64,000 bases of DNA from Blastomyces gilchristii SLH14081 (taxonomy: Eukaryota; Ascomycota; Eurotiomycetes; Onygenales; Ajellomycetaceae): positions 1,312,976 to 1,376,975 of the forward strand of contig NW_003101680.1 in NCBI RefSeq assembly GCF_000003855.2. The letters are read 5' to 3'. The stretch's first letter is position 1. Every line of letters begins with the position of its first letter. The position numbers and the translations under genes were made by a program. Below the pieces are notes generated by a model. It ran no database searches and was not told where the DNA came from. It worked only from the letters and a program-made list of their open reading frames with translations. This document shows positions 33,367 to 45,393 of this stretch, in pieces.

Positions 33367-36300
33367 GGTCTGTGAGTATGCGTAGGCGTGTCAATGTCGA
33401 AGTGAAAGGATTAAACGAGTGACTGGGTTAAAGAATTATCCGAAGAAGAAAAAAAAGAGAGAAAAAGAACTACATTTTATCCCGGGGAATCCATCACTAT
33501 TTCAATAGTCATGTCTGCCATTCAGGTGGGTTTCCGCTCAAGAAGTCGAGGAACCTCAGCTATGAGTTCCTATGAAGCGACCCCATGCATGTCTTAGGTG
33601 ATAGCGTCCTTGTCCATGCTGCCCTTGTTCTGGAGGCTCTGTATGGTGGGAGACTCCACTCGTGGCTGGGTTTGACTTTTGTGGCCATGGCTTCCGGGAA
33701 CGACCAAGTACCAGCTGGAAATAATAATGCCTTCAGCGCAAAATCCTTCTTGAACGGTGACCAAGCAAAGCGAGTACGTACTGTGTACAAAGTCCCAATT
33801 ATCAGAATAATAATAGAATAATGATAGATCCTGCCCAACAATGATTCACCATATTCCCTGGTGATGGTATGACAAAATTGAGAACATCAATATTGATTCA
33901 CATTAGCGCCCCTGCGCACAAAAGGCTTAACCAGGAAAGAGTGCTGGTTTTTCTGGTTCTGCCCTAGGACAACGACTTGTACCAGGAGCTGGAGCTCTCC
34001 AATTACGACAGACGGCTGTTTTGCCAGCGAAAGGTGGCAGACTACTCCGTACAGCGAAATCCATGAGGCTTTCATAGACCGACGCTAGCAACTGTCAATC
34101 ATGCAGATTCGCAGTCAACCACGATAATTGCATTTATTTTCATACCAGCCCTGCAGACTTCACGGGCAACTTTGCAATTATAATTGTTGGCCTGCGAACA
34201 GAGTTATTGTTGTGCTGGACCAATCAATGCAAGGGATTTTAGTCGCTCCTTTAGTCGGCATATCGACCCGAATCGACGATGAGGTTTCCCTGATTCGTTG
34301 GTGTTTTGTGGAGTTTCCAGAAGTGTTTTCCGAGGCTGAGTAAGTTACGGAAGTCCGGAGCAGGGGTGGGTAAAAATATCCTGTCAGTTTGGCATAAAAA
34401 AGAAAGCACTATAGTAAAACCGGCTTCCTGGAAACAAGGTATGCGCTCTTGTCTTCCCTGGGATTTCTTCATCGCATTATTGGAGCAGGGAAAGACAAAT
34501 TCCAAGGCTTCTCTCCTCTGCGGAGTGCAGCCATCTCTCGGCCATGTGTTCGGTGTCTCGGATTCGAAGAATCCACTGGTTCGAACCTCCATCTCATGAT
34601 TTGTGGACTGAGCACGGTGGCTGCTGGTCCGTACCAATTCCATGATAATTCGAGGGGGGAATACGCGAATACGGCAGGGGAGCAAAATCGCTTAGTTCCC
34701 AAGTCTAGAATGTGGATTTTTAAATTGGATCAAGCGTTAGTGTTTGCTTGGGTGAGATCGTGGCATCGTTGGAAGGATGAGAACGTGAGCGTAGCGTCTT
34801 CGATGCCAAGGCGTTAACGTTCTGGTGGGTGAAGTCGCCGCCGAGCACTGTGTAATAATAATAAGGGGTCCGCCAACAGATCCTGGCTGCGACAGTTCTC
34901 TCTCTCTCTATCTCTCTCTCTCTGTCTATGTGTGCCTCGCCCCTGTTCAGAAAAGTAAGCTACAATCAGCCCAGAAATATTGCTGGCAAGAAGATCCATG
35001 ATTCCCCAGGCAAAAGATCAGCAGCACCCGACCCGTGTCTCCAGCTGGCCGCTTGGGATTCTATTTTCGTACAATAATACATTGCACATATACAGCTTAA
35101 AGTGGGGAGAAGCGAAGCTTTCCAAGTCAAGGGATACAAAGATCTTGGACTGCAAGCCAGCACGGCGCTCCAACGGATGATTGAATGGGCATGGATTTCA
35201 TTAATAATTGCAGAACCTGAAAGCGCAGCCATTATTCCTTTGATTGGAGTGACATCAACTTCCAAGTGCAATGTTGCAATGATACATAAGTTATTAGTGA
35301 AGAGCAATTGATAACTGCATCTTAACCATTTCGCTCATTCAACATCTTGTTGCAGTCACGTGCCCCAATTCTATATCCATGGTAGAATATCTTAAGACTA
35401 TATAATAATAATAATACACACAATATGAATCCTCCTACATATATCATGACCATGGAATATAGATTCAAAATGGCCCCCGATCTCCAGCTTATTTTCAGCC
35501 CTCACCCTACCTACCCTTGATGGAGGTCATCACAATGTAACCTTTTTAAGTAACTAATCGCAGCAGCTTTTTAACTTATATGATCATTTGACTAAAATAT
35601 GAATATACCTAACAAAACAAAATGTGTTTCACTTCTACATTCAATCAATTCAAGACAATAACGGTCATCCTGATATGAATAAAACACACAAATACTAATA
35701 TCTGACAACTGTAGCTAGTATTATTATTATTATTATTATTATTTTCTTGTTCAATGATGAGTGTTCTTGTGCATATCCTCATTTGATTTGAAATATGCAA
35801 GCAGGATCTCCTACCGGCTGGTTGTACCCTGTTTCTCCCCGCCGATGTTGGACGCCGAAGCCCCACGCGTAGTGTCACCTATTCAAGAAATGCGTATAAA
35901 GTAATGTATGTACACATACATTATTACATTATTGTATGAGAGACACATTTTGCTAGCTCATCAGGTGGGAATGTTGCTACATGCTCAATTATATCATGTT
36001 ACACATTGAAGTAGAAAATGTTTGCTTTACTTTTTTGTACAGTACATACATGTATCTGAGCTGTATTGTCATTATTATTATTATTATTATTCTTCTTCTT
36101 CTTATATACTCCGTACTTACACTATAAATTCCTTCTGTAGAGGGGTAGATATTATTTGTGGCGCACGCCGTTAAATCCTACGATACATACTGCGTACTAC
36201 GTAGAAGCACCGTAGCCAAATCCGCACAAAGTCCGAAGGTTCGGCACGTCTCCTATCCACCGAGCAGCCCACGCAGAGCCAACTGAGGATTTGATCCTAG

Positions 36301-39300
36301 GCACAACTAGGTTTGAATGAGAATAATAAACGTTCACTACTCCGTACTGAATAATATATCACGAACAGTTATTTCACTTCACCCTGGCTCAGTCTGCTCG
36401 CAAACAATCTTATCCCATCACCATTTTGTTTGTCTAAGAATTTAACCTAAACATACGAGGGAAATAGAGCCCGGCTCTGGCTTGGTGTCTCACTGCGTCG
36501 TCCGAGATGTCTGACATCCCAGGTTTATGTTCAGCCGCCCCGTTGGGCAAAGCCTGCAGTCCCGTCCTTGAGGGCCCACAGAGACTTCAACACAAATAAT
36601 GAGCCCCCCCCCTCGCAAACACGTGTCCTGGGAAGGGAATCAGCCCAGCATTCTCAGCCCTAGGAAACTTTCACCATTTGAGGCGGGAAAGCCATATTCA
36701 CCCACCCCGCTACACCGCCTAAAATGCGAAGAGAGAAGCAAACGGTTATCAAAATCGAAAAAAAGGAGGGGTAGCAGCCTGCAAACAAAGAAACCAAGTC
36801 AAGTGGGGAGGGAGAGATTGGGGGGGGGGGGGGAAGAGAAAGGAACTACGACGTCCAGAAATATTTAGTCGTTTGGCGCAACTCCGCTAGCTAGCACTTA
36901 GAGAAAGCCATCAAAGCTCTTCAGCTTGTCTGTCTACAAATGGGCAGCGTCAGATGATATCTTTCTCTACTGAGGAATTCTGTCCATATACATGTGCAGT
37001 ACATGTACATGTACATGCGAAACTCTATCCCCCTTTATTTTTGTGGCCCATGGTCACACAGCAGTGTCACAACCGATGGAAAAAAAGGATGAATCCCATC
37101 AATGTACCCTGGGGGCGCATGTGTGTCTCACAATTTAGACCTCCACGGGCTGACTTCAGATTTGATGACATTTATCTCCGACTCCTTTGGCATCTCGAGA
37201 AGACGGCCAGTGGACGCTTCGGGTGGGATGGCAAGGGCTGGGGGTTTTGGAGGCTCGGGGGGAAATACTCACTGTATGTACAAGTTTGCTGATTTGATAG
37301 GCGAACCGGATGGGCTTGAGAAGCATGCTCGATCAGTGAAACCTGCATCAGCCACGAATAGGACAAGGTGAGTAGTCCGCGGAATTGATATCTAGTATAT
37401 GCCTTGAGGAAAAACTACTAGCTAACCCTAACCTTTTATTGGAGGAATACTATGCTCTGTCATTTACAAAAGCTATGCGCGGATGGATGGCTTTGTACAT
37501 GTAAATGCACATAACTAGATGTGAATAATGACATAATCCTGGAGTACGGAGGTCAGTGGAGTCGGCCTTGATCCTGCATTGAACACTTATGGTACAACTT
37601 TCTGGAAAGGAAAAATCGAAGGGAAGCTATATATCATAAAAATGCTACCATCCGTGTGACCGCTGGGATTTCTGCCGATATGCCTGGTACAGTAAATCCC
37701 CTTTGCATACTTTTCACGCGGGCAAGGGGATTGTATTGTCCTGTTTGAAGAACTATCTTCCGTACCTTGGCCCACGAACCCAGAAGCAATCATGATGGCT
37801 TAGGATTCATCTCTGCCATAGCCGTGGATCTGCTTATCCTCAGTAACACCGCTGCCGTTCATTATCTCGACGCCTCATTGGGCTGCAATCACATCAGCAA
37901 CGCCTGGCACATGTGGTGAGGACATTAGTGGTCTATTCCTCGGGGACCCAAACAACGGTTTCCAGGCATTGCGACGGGCTTCATATCTTCACTCTCCCAG
38001 CGGTGGGATGGAGACTATTGGATCTGCCTAGCGCGGTTCGGAGCCACTACGTTGCGTCCTAGAAATTCAATCCAGGACTGCGTCCGCATTTATAGCCGCA
38101 TCTATCTTTTCAGCATGGGAACCAAAAACGAGGTAGTTTCGCAACTCGTGGATGGCGTGCGCTTGGTGATATTTCCAGCGGCCATCCATTCTGCCGTGAT
38201 GCCTCCTAGAGAGTAGACCAACTTGATTTTCCCTGATGTCAGGACCAACAACGCTCTCTTATGACAAATTGCCTGACGGAAGTTGCCGGGGGGGGTCTCC
38301 TGAGGAACCACCTAGGCAGATAAACGAATTTTATCCCGTCTGCTGGCTGCTTCAGTTTCTGCTGCCTCCTGAGATATACCGACGGAATCAATAATTTTGC
38401 AAAAAGGGTCCAAGCTTGGGATATCCAAATGTATCCCAAATTGAGGGAATGGCTGGAAAATCCAGTGATGTGGACTTAAACCTTGGGGGTAATGCAGAAA
38501 TGAGGTATATTCCCGACAGGAGTGACCAAATTCTTTGCCTGTCGTAGCTTGTTGTATGTCATATACATCTCCATGCACCATATGGTACGGGGGTCCTTGT
38601 GACCCATTGATGATCGGCTGGTGAGTATTGCGTAGGTGGTTCGGAGTTGGACTTGAGAATGACGCTGAGAATCATTGATCCATTGGAACCTAACTTACGC
38701 CGTTCACTTCTGGCGATGGCAAGGGGGGAGGGGGGGGGATGGATGATGCAATGCCTTCCCGTGTACTCTTCTTGCCCCACCGTCCCCTGCTGTCATTTTC
38801 TTAATTATTATTTAATCCGTTGATTGAGACTCAGGTCCGGAGACTGGCCATTCCCAGTATGATCTTTGGCCTCTACTATTATGAACGAGTACACTGGTAG
38901 CGATATCACGGAGGGGTTTCAGTGTTTTCAGCAATTTTTTTCCAGATTTTAACGCGCAACGGAGTTGTCGAGGTACGAATCTAGGGTGGACTCTAGATAG
39001 AAAGCTTCGACAATAAATGGAAAAGAAATGAATTTCACAATGCGCCAGCCCTTCTTCATTCATGGACCTAGACCGCATAGCGACAAACCCGTCCTTCCCC
39101 TTCTCTGTGGTCTCGGTCTCGGGTAGAACGCCGTGCTACTAGTATACCATTCATATATCCTCATCGTCGTCTGAACAAGGGTATGAACATCACCACGTCG
39201 TCTCATCCCATCAAACGACCTCCTAACAGCTGCAGCGGCTTAAGCTGGAAACTGACACCTACACTGTCCTTCCACCGTCAGCTGATTCGTCGATGAGATG

Positions 39301-39913
39301 AGGTGAGCTTTCCTTCTAACTAATTCGTGTGCCGAATGTTGATGAAAGGAGGGAGAGAGAGGAGGGCGAGGTGGGGATATGAAAGGTGAAAGGATCCGTG
39401 AGCATGGATGGGGCTACGACATGGCACGGCACAATAAATAGTTCGGTGATTCGTAACGTAAATGTCGATTCTCGCAGGTATCCATAGAAGTTTGATAGGT
39501 GTATTGGAAAATTCTCTCGGGGTAGGTGAAAAGGGTAATCAGAATTATCTGAACTTGGGTCTGAAAGAAGGCAATGGATTGTATTCCAAGGTTGTTTTAA
39601 GCAACAACAAGGGGGGGAGGGAAGGAGTTCAAAATGAGGTCCTACAGTCAAACAAATGCCCAAAGCAGCGAGTACCGCAAAAATAGAAGGGAAAAATATC
39701 GGGGAATCACAGTGCTGAGCTTGAAGGGGAAAAAAAAGAGGGCGAGATCAAGTTTTGCGTTTTTCCAAACGAAACCAAATACACAAATGCCAACAACACA
39801 CGTAGAACAGAAACAGAGAGGGAAGAATCGCAATCATTATTATATATCATCTCAAAAGTCCATCGATAAAACATTAACCCTCCCCCCCCCCTTCTTTCGT
39901 TCAATTGCATCCA
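33367..39913. other. Gene desert of about 6.5 kb
   Basis: No supported gene. Items seen: TACTCCGTA words at 34043, 36107 and 36338; a TTA-type trinucleotide run at about 35721-35741 and another near 36071-36090; a CT-rich run near 34895-34925; a GTACAT palindrome at 37002-37017; a 12-G run near 36820. Minus-strand frames at 38102-38780 look slightly protein-like but are broken by stops and match nothing I know. The last kilobase is the 3' flank of the AIM24-family gene. Confidence 0.5.
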
Positions 39914-41301
39914 CTACGCTCCAGCTCCGGTTGCGTTCGCCGTAACCCACATTGCAAAGGCCGACGGATTCCTCGTCTGCAAGTATACAGTTCCGGGGCC
40001 CGTGAATTTGCAAACCAACCCTTCACCGGCGCTCATACCTGAGATGATGCCCCCTGATGCGATCCGCTCCATGACATACTTGCAGTTCCAGGCGACGAGG
40101 TGGCCGTTGTCGACGTTGTATTTTTCGCCATCCGCAAGCTGCCGGGTTTGGAAAGGGGGAAGAGGCATCAGTATAAATTTTTATTATTTATTTTATTTTA
40201 TTTTTCTTTCCTTTTCTTTTATATATGTATGGCGTTTGATTTTTCTTAATTGTTGGAGAAAAAGAAAAAGGGCTTGCACTTACATCTTTCTTGATAATCG
40301 CACCAAAACTCTGCATGAACAACAGGCCGTTGCCAGACATTTTGTACACAAACAATCCCTCGCCAGAGAAGAGCGCTTTGCTTAGACCCTGGTTCTTGTA
40401 GTCCTTGACCACGCCTTGGGTAGCGGCTAAGAACGCATCTTTGCCAACAGACCATGTGTCATGGCCGTTGAGGCGCAGGACGGTGATGTCACCAAGCAAT
40501 GTCGGCGCGAGCAGAAGCTCTCCGGGGCCCGTGTAGGTCGAAGTCGACATTTCTCCACCGGCAATGAGCTTCTTCATCGAGAACTTGACGGATCCTTTGA
40601 GAGTCATGGTGGGAGACATGGCAATCATGGCGCCTGCGAAAATATTTTTTCTTTAGTTAAATTGACATTGGGAGAATCCCATCCCCAAGGGGGGGGCATC
40701 CAGGGGGGAAAGGGTAGGTAGCGGAAGGTAATGAAGTAACCAGCGAAATAATAAGTGATGTCTCGAAGACGTTTACTCCAACATACCTGGCTTAGCGCTG
40801 AGTGGACATCCCATTGCCAACTGGAGAGTCAGGATGGTGTTCGAATCTCGGTGGCTAATCCGGTAGCTACCGCCATTGAATGTGCCGACATCATCCGCGG
40901 ATGTAGACTGCACGCCCGCAAATTGACCCTGGGGTGGGGCTCCGCCAGGTCCAAGCGGTGACTTTTCGGGGAGAGGTGAAGCTTGCGGTGGGGGTGGAGA
41001 GGTTTGACCTCCGGTTGGAGGGGGAGGGTACGCTAATGGGCTAGGTTGGCCTCCTGGGGGTGGGTAGTTGTAGTTCGGGGGCGCGGGTGCATAGCCGCCC
41101 TGGCCTGGAGGAGGTGGGTATGCTACTGGATATGTTAGTGCATGTTGTGTCGGAATTGCGTACGGCGAAGAGTTCTACCAAAAAAAAAAAAAGGAGAGGC
41201 ATGCAGCCTAAACTGCTATATTTCGCAAGAAGGTAATAATACTCCAGAAAAGTACGTACCTTGTAGCTGGTTCGGAGCTGGGTCCATCGGTAGTCTCTCA
41301 T
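39914..41301 (-). CDS. AIM24/DUF124-family protein with proline-rich N-terminus
   Basis: Four exons (41260-41301, 40787-41174, 40284-40633, 39914-40138) join in frame to 334 residues. Residues 15-100 are Pro/Gly/Gln/Tyr-rich ([25 protein letters not shown]), a disordered head. From about residue 115 the beta-rich AIM24 core begins: [28 protein letters not shown] strands ([20 protein letters not shown]), [31 protein letters not shown] and a final [20 protein letters not shown]. Repeated GxG turns between hydrophobic strands are the hallmark of this trimeric fold. Bacterial and yeast relatives are poorly understood; yeast Aim24 acts at the mitochondrial inner membrane, but I see no clear presequence here, so location is open. 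The gene start could lie further upstream if another exon exists. Confidence 0.85.
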
Positions 41302-43468
41302 GTTAGGTCGCTAGCAACATCAATTATTTATAAAGAAAAATGTTGAAAAGGGAATCCTACGGGGATAGTATCCTCCCTGTGGAAGCTGTTGCCCTTGGGA
41401 GGGTTGGTGTGCCATTCTCGACGATGATCAACCTAGGATGCTCGATGAAGCGGGGTAAAAAGAGAATGGATGCGACTTATGCAAGGGAAACAATACTAAA
41501 TAAATTCTTTATAAGAACGAAATAGATAAATATTAAATAAAACACAGCAAAAAATAACTATAAATCAATAGAAAGAGGGAGTACAAGGGCGAATCTTATG
41601 CGCTGATAAAAGAAAAAGAAAAAAAAATGAAAACCATTCTTGAGGACGAGAGGGGGGGGAGGGGAGCGAAGAGAGCTAAATATATGCAGCGAGTCGCAAG
41701 ATCGCCAGCCGAATAATTCTTTCTGGCCCAAAAGCCATTTTAGAACCGTCTTAGGCCCCAGCGGCTAGGCAATGAGATGGTTGGATCAACCGGAGGTTCA
41801 TTCGATATGCTCCGTAGATTGGGTGAAGACATGAATAGCTGACGAATGAGCGCTAAAGTGCATATGATGATAGACATACAGAACCGCCAGAACCCATGCT
41901 AAGAGCTTGGTTGGGAACGTGCAGGGCGGCTGGAGGGCTGTGACAGATTGACATATCTGTACTGTACTGTACTGTAGTTACATAGTAACAGCGGGGGATT
42001 TATATTGGCGGTCAAGTTTGCCCAGGTGGATGGATAGGACAACGACGGGCACTTATCATTATTTAGAAGGCCCCGAAGATTGACTGACCTGCATGGGTTA
42101 GTTAGCATGAAGTATCCAAGCTTGTCATGGTTCATCAATGGATAAGGATACAATCCAATAACTATTTCCATTCATTCTCCACTTGTCTTTTCTTTTTTTT
42201 CCCTTTCGAATATTATTGATGTCATTGCGCGTGAGCGAGCCATTTCGATTTTTGTAACTAACTAGCAAGTCTGGTTTTCGATGCGAAATAATAACAATAA
42301 TAATAATAAGCTCTCCGAAGCATCATGCCCCTCACCTGCTGCTGCTGCAAATGAGGGGGAAAAACCTTGAAGGCTGAATACGAGATTTGCTGCTTTTTGT
42401 GGAAATCCTCTTTTTGCACAGACAACGGGCCAGGCTTTGAATAGGTCATCATCGAACAAAAACTCCTTCAAAGTATTCGATGGCGACAATGGCAAAACGA
42501 CTGGATTTGTACCGCATGCCGGAGTAGACCAACGAACGATATACTAGGTCCCCAAGCTATGTATGGATTCCATATTTGCCCGTTCATCATGGCATTTTCC
42601 GTGCAGCAGCAAGGATATCTCCTCTCTTCCAAGGGCAAGTGTTTTGAGATTTTTTTGGTTGGTGATATTAAATAATAAGAATGATCCTGCTTTCGCCTTG
42701 GCCCTGCAAAATGTGGCTTTTTGAAAAGGTGGCTGTGCAGTTCCAGGCCTGCAAAAAATTTCCTTTTCTCAGCATTATTGTCTGGGCTGTTTCTGTCCGA
42801 TGAGACACATATACAGTCCCGTGTCATAAGCTTGAAACTTTTATGACTTCCAGTCAAATCATAGTAGTCTCAAAGTAGTTTGATATCTACACTGTTTATT
42901 GTTGTAATCACAGCTTAATGAAGATATGATAGAAAATGTGTGAGAAGAATAGAGACCAATGAGTGCATTTCAGTGTCATGTGACACTATAACTGCAACTA
43001 ATTACTATTGCATCAAACTACTTTGAGACTAGTCTAACGCGGAACTGTAGTGAATGGAAAAAGCAACGAAGTTATAGTGGGTTTGTATACCAGAGCGTTT
43101 CTACAGCGTCGCACGACGGGGACAAAAATAAATCCCCTTTCAAATATGAATTATGCAAAAGAAATACAACTACCGAACCGAGGAAGATGTCCAAGAATTG
43201 ATAGATACAATCGCAAAATAGATTATTATCAGCATCCGTTTACTCCAGGCAGGTGAATCATTATTATAACTCCTTAGGGTGGGAAAAGGGGAAAAAGGAC
43301 GAGCAGAAAAACAAAAAAAAAAAAAAAAAAAAAAAACAGAAAAAGAAAAAAGAGGAAAGCCAGAGTATGCGCGCTACCTCGGCATATATCAAATCAAGAC
43401 AAAATATCCAGGGGCCTACCAGACCAAGACAAAGGGGAAGTCAACTACGTAGTGTTCTGTGTTGGGTT

Positions 43469-43499
<31 letters not shown>

Positions 43500-44464
43500 T
43501 TTTTTTTTTTTTTCCCAAAAATCTGATCTCATCCTCTTAACAAACCAAGCACGACTTAAACTAGGCAAAGAAAACATGCCAATATTTTCGATGTGGTTGT
43601 TGCATCATCAGTCAGAAGGTGAGCCAGACAACAGAGAGGAAAAACAGAGAATGAAAGGGAAAAACACGCAAGTAATATAGATAACGGGGGGGGTGGGGGG
43701 GGGAAATCTAGGGGAAAGAATCGACGCAGGATGGCGGCGTCATTATTAGTTGACAAAGGAGGGGAAAAAAAAAAGGAAAAAGGAAAAAGGAAAAAGAAAA
43801 AAGAAAAACAAGAGACCTAAGGATAGAAAGCTAGAAAGGAAAGTAAGTGGCAGTAGGTTAAAAAAAAGGGAGCCGGGTTAGTCAAGAAAAGAACTCCAGT
43901 CGGAAAAATGAGATTTTATCCAAAGTTGAAGTCTGTCACTAGTGGCGCAGCGGAGTTGAGTGAGTCTTCGCTTCGTTCGGAAGTCGCCGCGCGCAAAGAT
44001 TGGCACATGCATGCTGCTGTATAGACGGCAAACCGTGAGATCGATCATTGTCGGGAACGGATCTAACGAGGACACTATGTTTATATTGGAAAGCGTGGTC
44101 ATCCCCGCATGGAGCCGATATATATATATATATAGTGGGGTCGATAGACGGGAGTGCGAGGTGCGAACTACGCTGTCGATCCAGCAACCACCAATAGTAA
44201 TATCCCAGTGAGAATTGGTAGAATGCAGGAGACCAATGTTGCTAGTCGCAGGCAAGAGGAGATGAGGCAAGATAAGGCTCCATGTTTGTTATAGCGCTGT
44301 TGTCCCTTCATTTTTGCTGTGAGGAATATAATCTCGATTCAAACGTGAAAAAAAAAAGAGCCACCAACGCCGAGGTTCCATGTTTTAAATCCCAAGTGTT
44401 CATCCGACCTAACAGAGCCCAAAGCCAAAGGAAAAAGATATCAAGTGACGAAGATGGTGTGGGT
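41302..44464. other. Non-coding region of about 3.2 kb with a MITE
   Basis: Upstream of the AIM24-family gene and downstream of the SH3 gene. It contains TGTAC pentamer repeats near 41957, an AAT run near 42290, the 163-bp MITE at 42867-43029, A- and T-runs near 43310 and 43475-43513, a G-run near 43686 and an A/G tract near 43765-43810. No gene supported. Confidence 0.55.
42867..43029. mobile_element. 163-bp MITE with perfect 18-bp terminal inverted repeats and TA target duplication
   Basis: The left end GTCTCAAAGTAGTTTGAT (42867-42884) is the exact reverse complement of 43012-43029. Each end is flanked by TA (42865-42866 and 43030-43031), the target duplication of Tc1/mariner-type elements. 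The interior is AT-rich, non-coding and includes a short hairpin (AGTGTCA-TG-TGACACT at 42972-42987). Size, TIRs and TA duplication make a non-autonomous mariner-type MITE the natural reading. Confidence 0.82.
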
Positions 44465-45393
44465 TTAAAAAATGCCGTTGACGATTTTGGAGCCGACGGT
44501 CGCACCAGCACCGAAGATTGCTAAATAAAAATTTACGTTAGCACAATTGTAACACGCTCATATTATATGTCACATTGGAAGACTTTTTAATCAGACATAC
44601 CGGCGTTACCCATTTTCTTTCCGAATTTCTTCCCATTCTCTTCGAACTTGCTTGGTCTATGGGATCCAGAGGAGCCTGAATGGGACACCTCAAGAGGAAG
44701 ATTGCCATAGCTGCTGACTGGCTGTGGTGAATGAATTGTCGATTTCTCCTCAATCACACTGACATAGGTTCGGGGAAAGATTCCTTCTAGGCGTGTGCGT
44801 TCATTCCGGCCTCGCCACCCTGTAAGGGGCAATCAGTAACCTGGCGTTTCCTTCATGGGTTAGTATAGTAAAGTCTTGGGACAACGTACAATCATTATTC
44901 ATGTGCTCCAGAACCTGAATTTTATCTTGAGGCTGCAAAGCCAAATCCCCAGCATCGGTAGGCGTGTAGGCGTAAAGGGCAGACGCGATGGATAGAATCG
45001 GAGGCCCAGAGGCGTATGCGGGCGGGGGAAGCGGGTCGTTGTAGGGTTGTGGTTCGGGACTCTTCTCGTTCAAACGCATGCTGGACAATTGACTCGTTGG
45101 CGGTGGTGAATCTGCGGTCGACTGCTGTACTGAAGTTTGGAGTTGTGCCTCGCTGGGGAGTTGTGCAAGAATGGCGGATCGCTGGGCCTGGGAAATGACA
45201 TCTATGTCTACGAGGAATTCCAGCTCCTGTTGATGGTAAAAAAAACAAAAAAAAACAAAGAGAACGATTAGATTTTAGGCCTGCGGTTTAAAAGGGATGA
45301 TACAGAAGAAAGGAAAACTGGGGAACGAACGGAACTGATGGTTCTCAATGACCGAGTGCCCTGGGCGACAACAGGCTGGGTTCTTGGAGCCAT
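44465..45393 (-). CDS. SH3-domain actin-patch regulator, LSB1/PIN3-like
   Basis: Four exons (45331-45393, 44890-45226, 44601-44819, 44465-44520) join in frame to 224 residues. The N-terminus (SLRTISSELEFLVDIDVIS) matches the conserved helix of this family. A PPAY motif at about 89-92 is the PPxY type bound by Rsp5-class ubiquitin ligases, as known for yeast Lsb1/Lsb2. The SH3 domain spans about 104-158 (ALYAYTPTDAGDLALQPQDK, WWRGR, GIFPRTYV). The C-terminus KKFGKKMGN..IFGAGATVGSKIVNG is the typical family tail. Yeast relatives bind Las17/WASP and restrain actin nucleation; Lsb2 also affects prion formation. First donor GTTCGT is unusual but restores the expected frame. Family membership is firm; choice between LSB1 and LSB2 has no meaning at this distance. 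Confidence 0.9.

Noticed and set aside
34560..34600. GGTTCGAACC box resembling a tRNA B-box
   Set aside because: No A-box or acceptor stem in the 80 bp upstream.
38102..38780. Several overlapping minus-strand frames with partly protein-like text
   Set aside because: Frames change repeatedly with stops between them, and I could not match any to a family; possibly an old pseudogene but not supportable.
43253..43680. Frames rich in Lys or Phe
   Set aside because: They come from A- and T-homopolymer runs.
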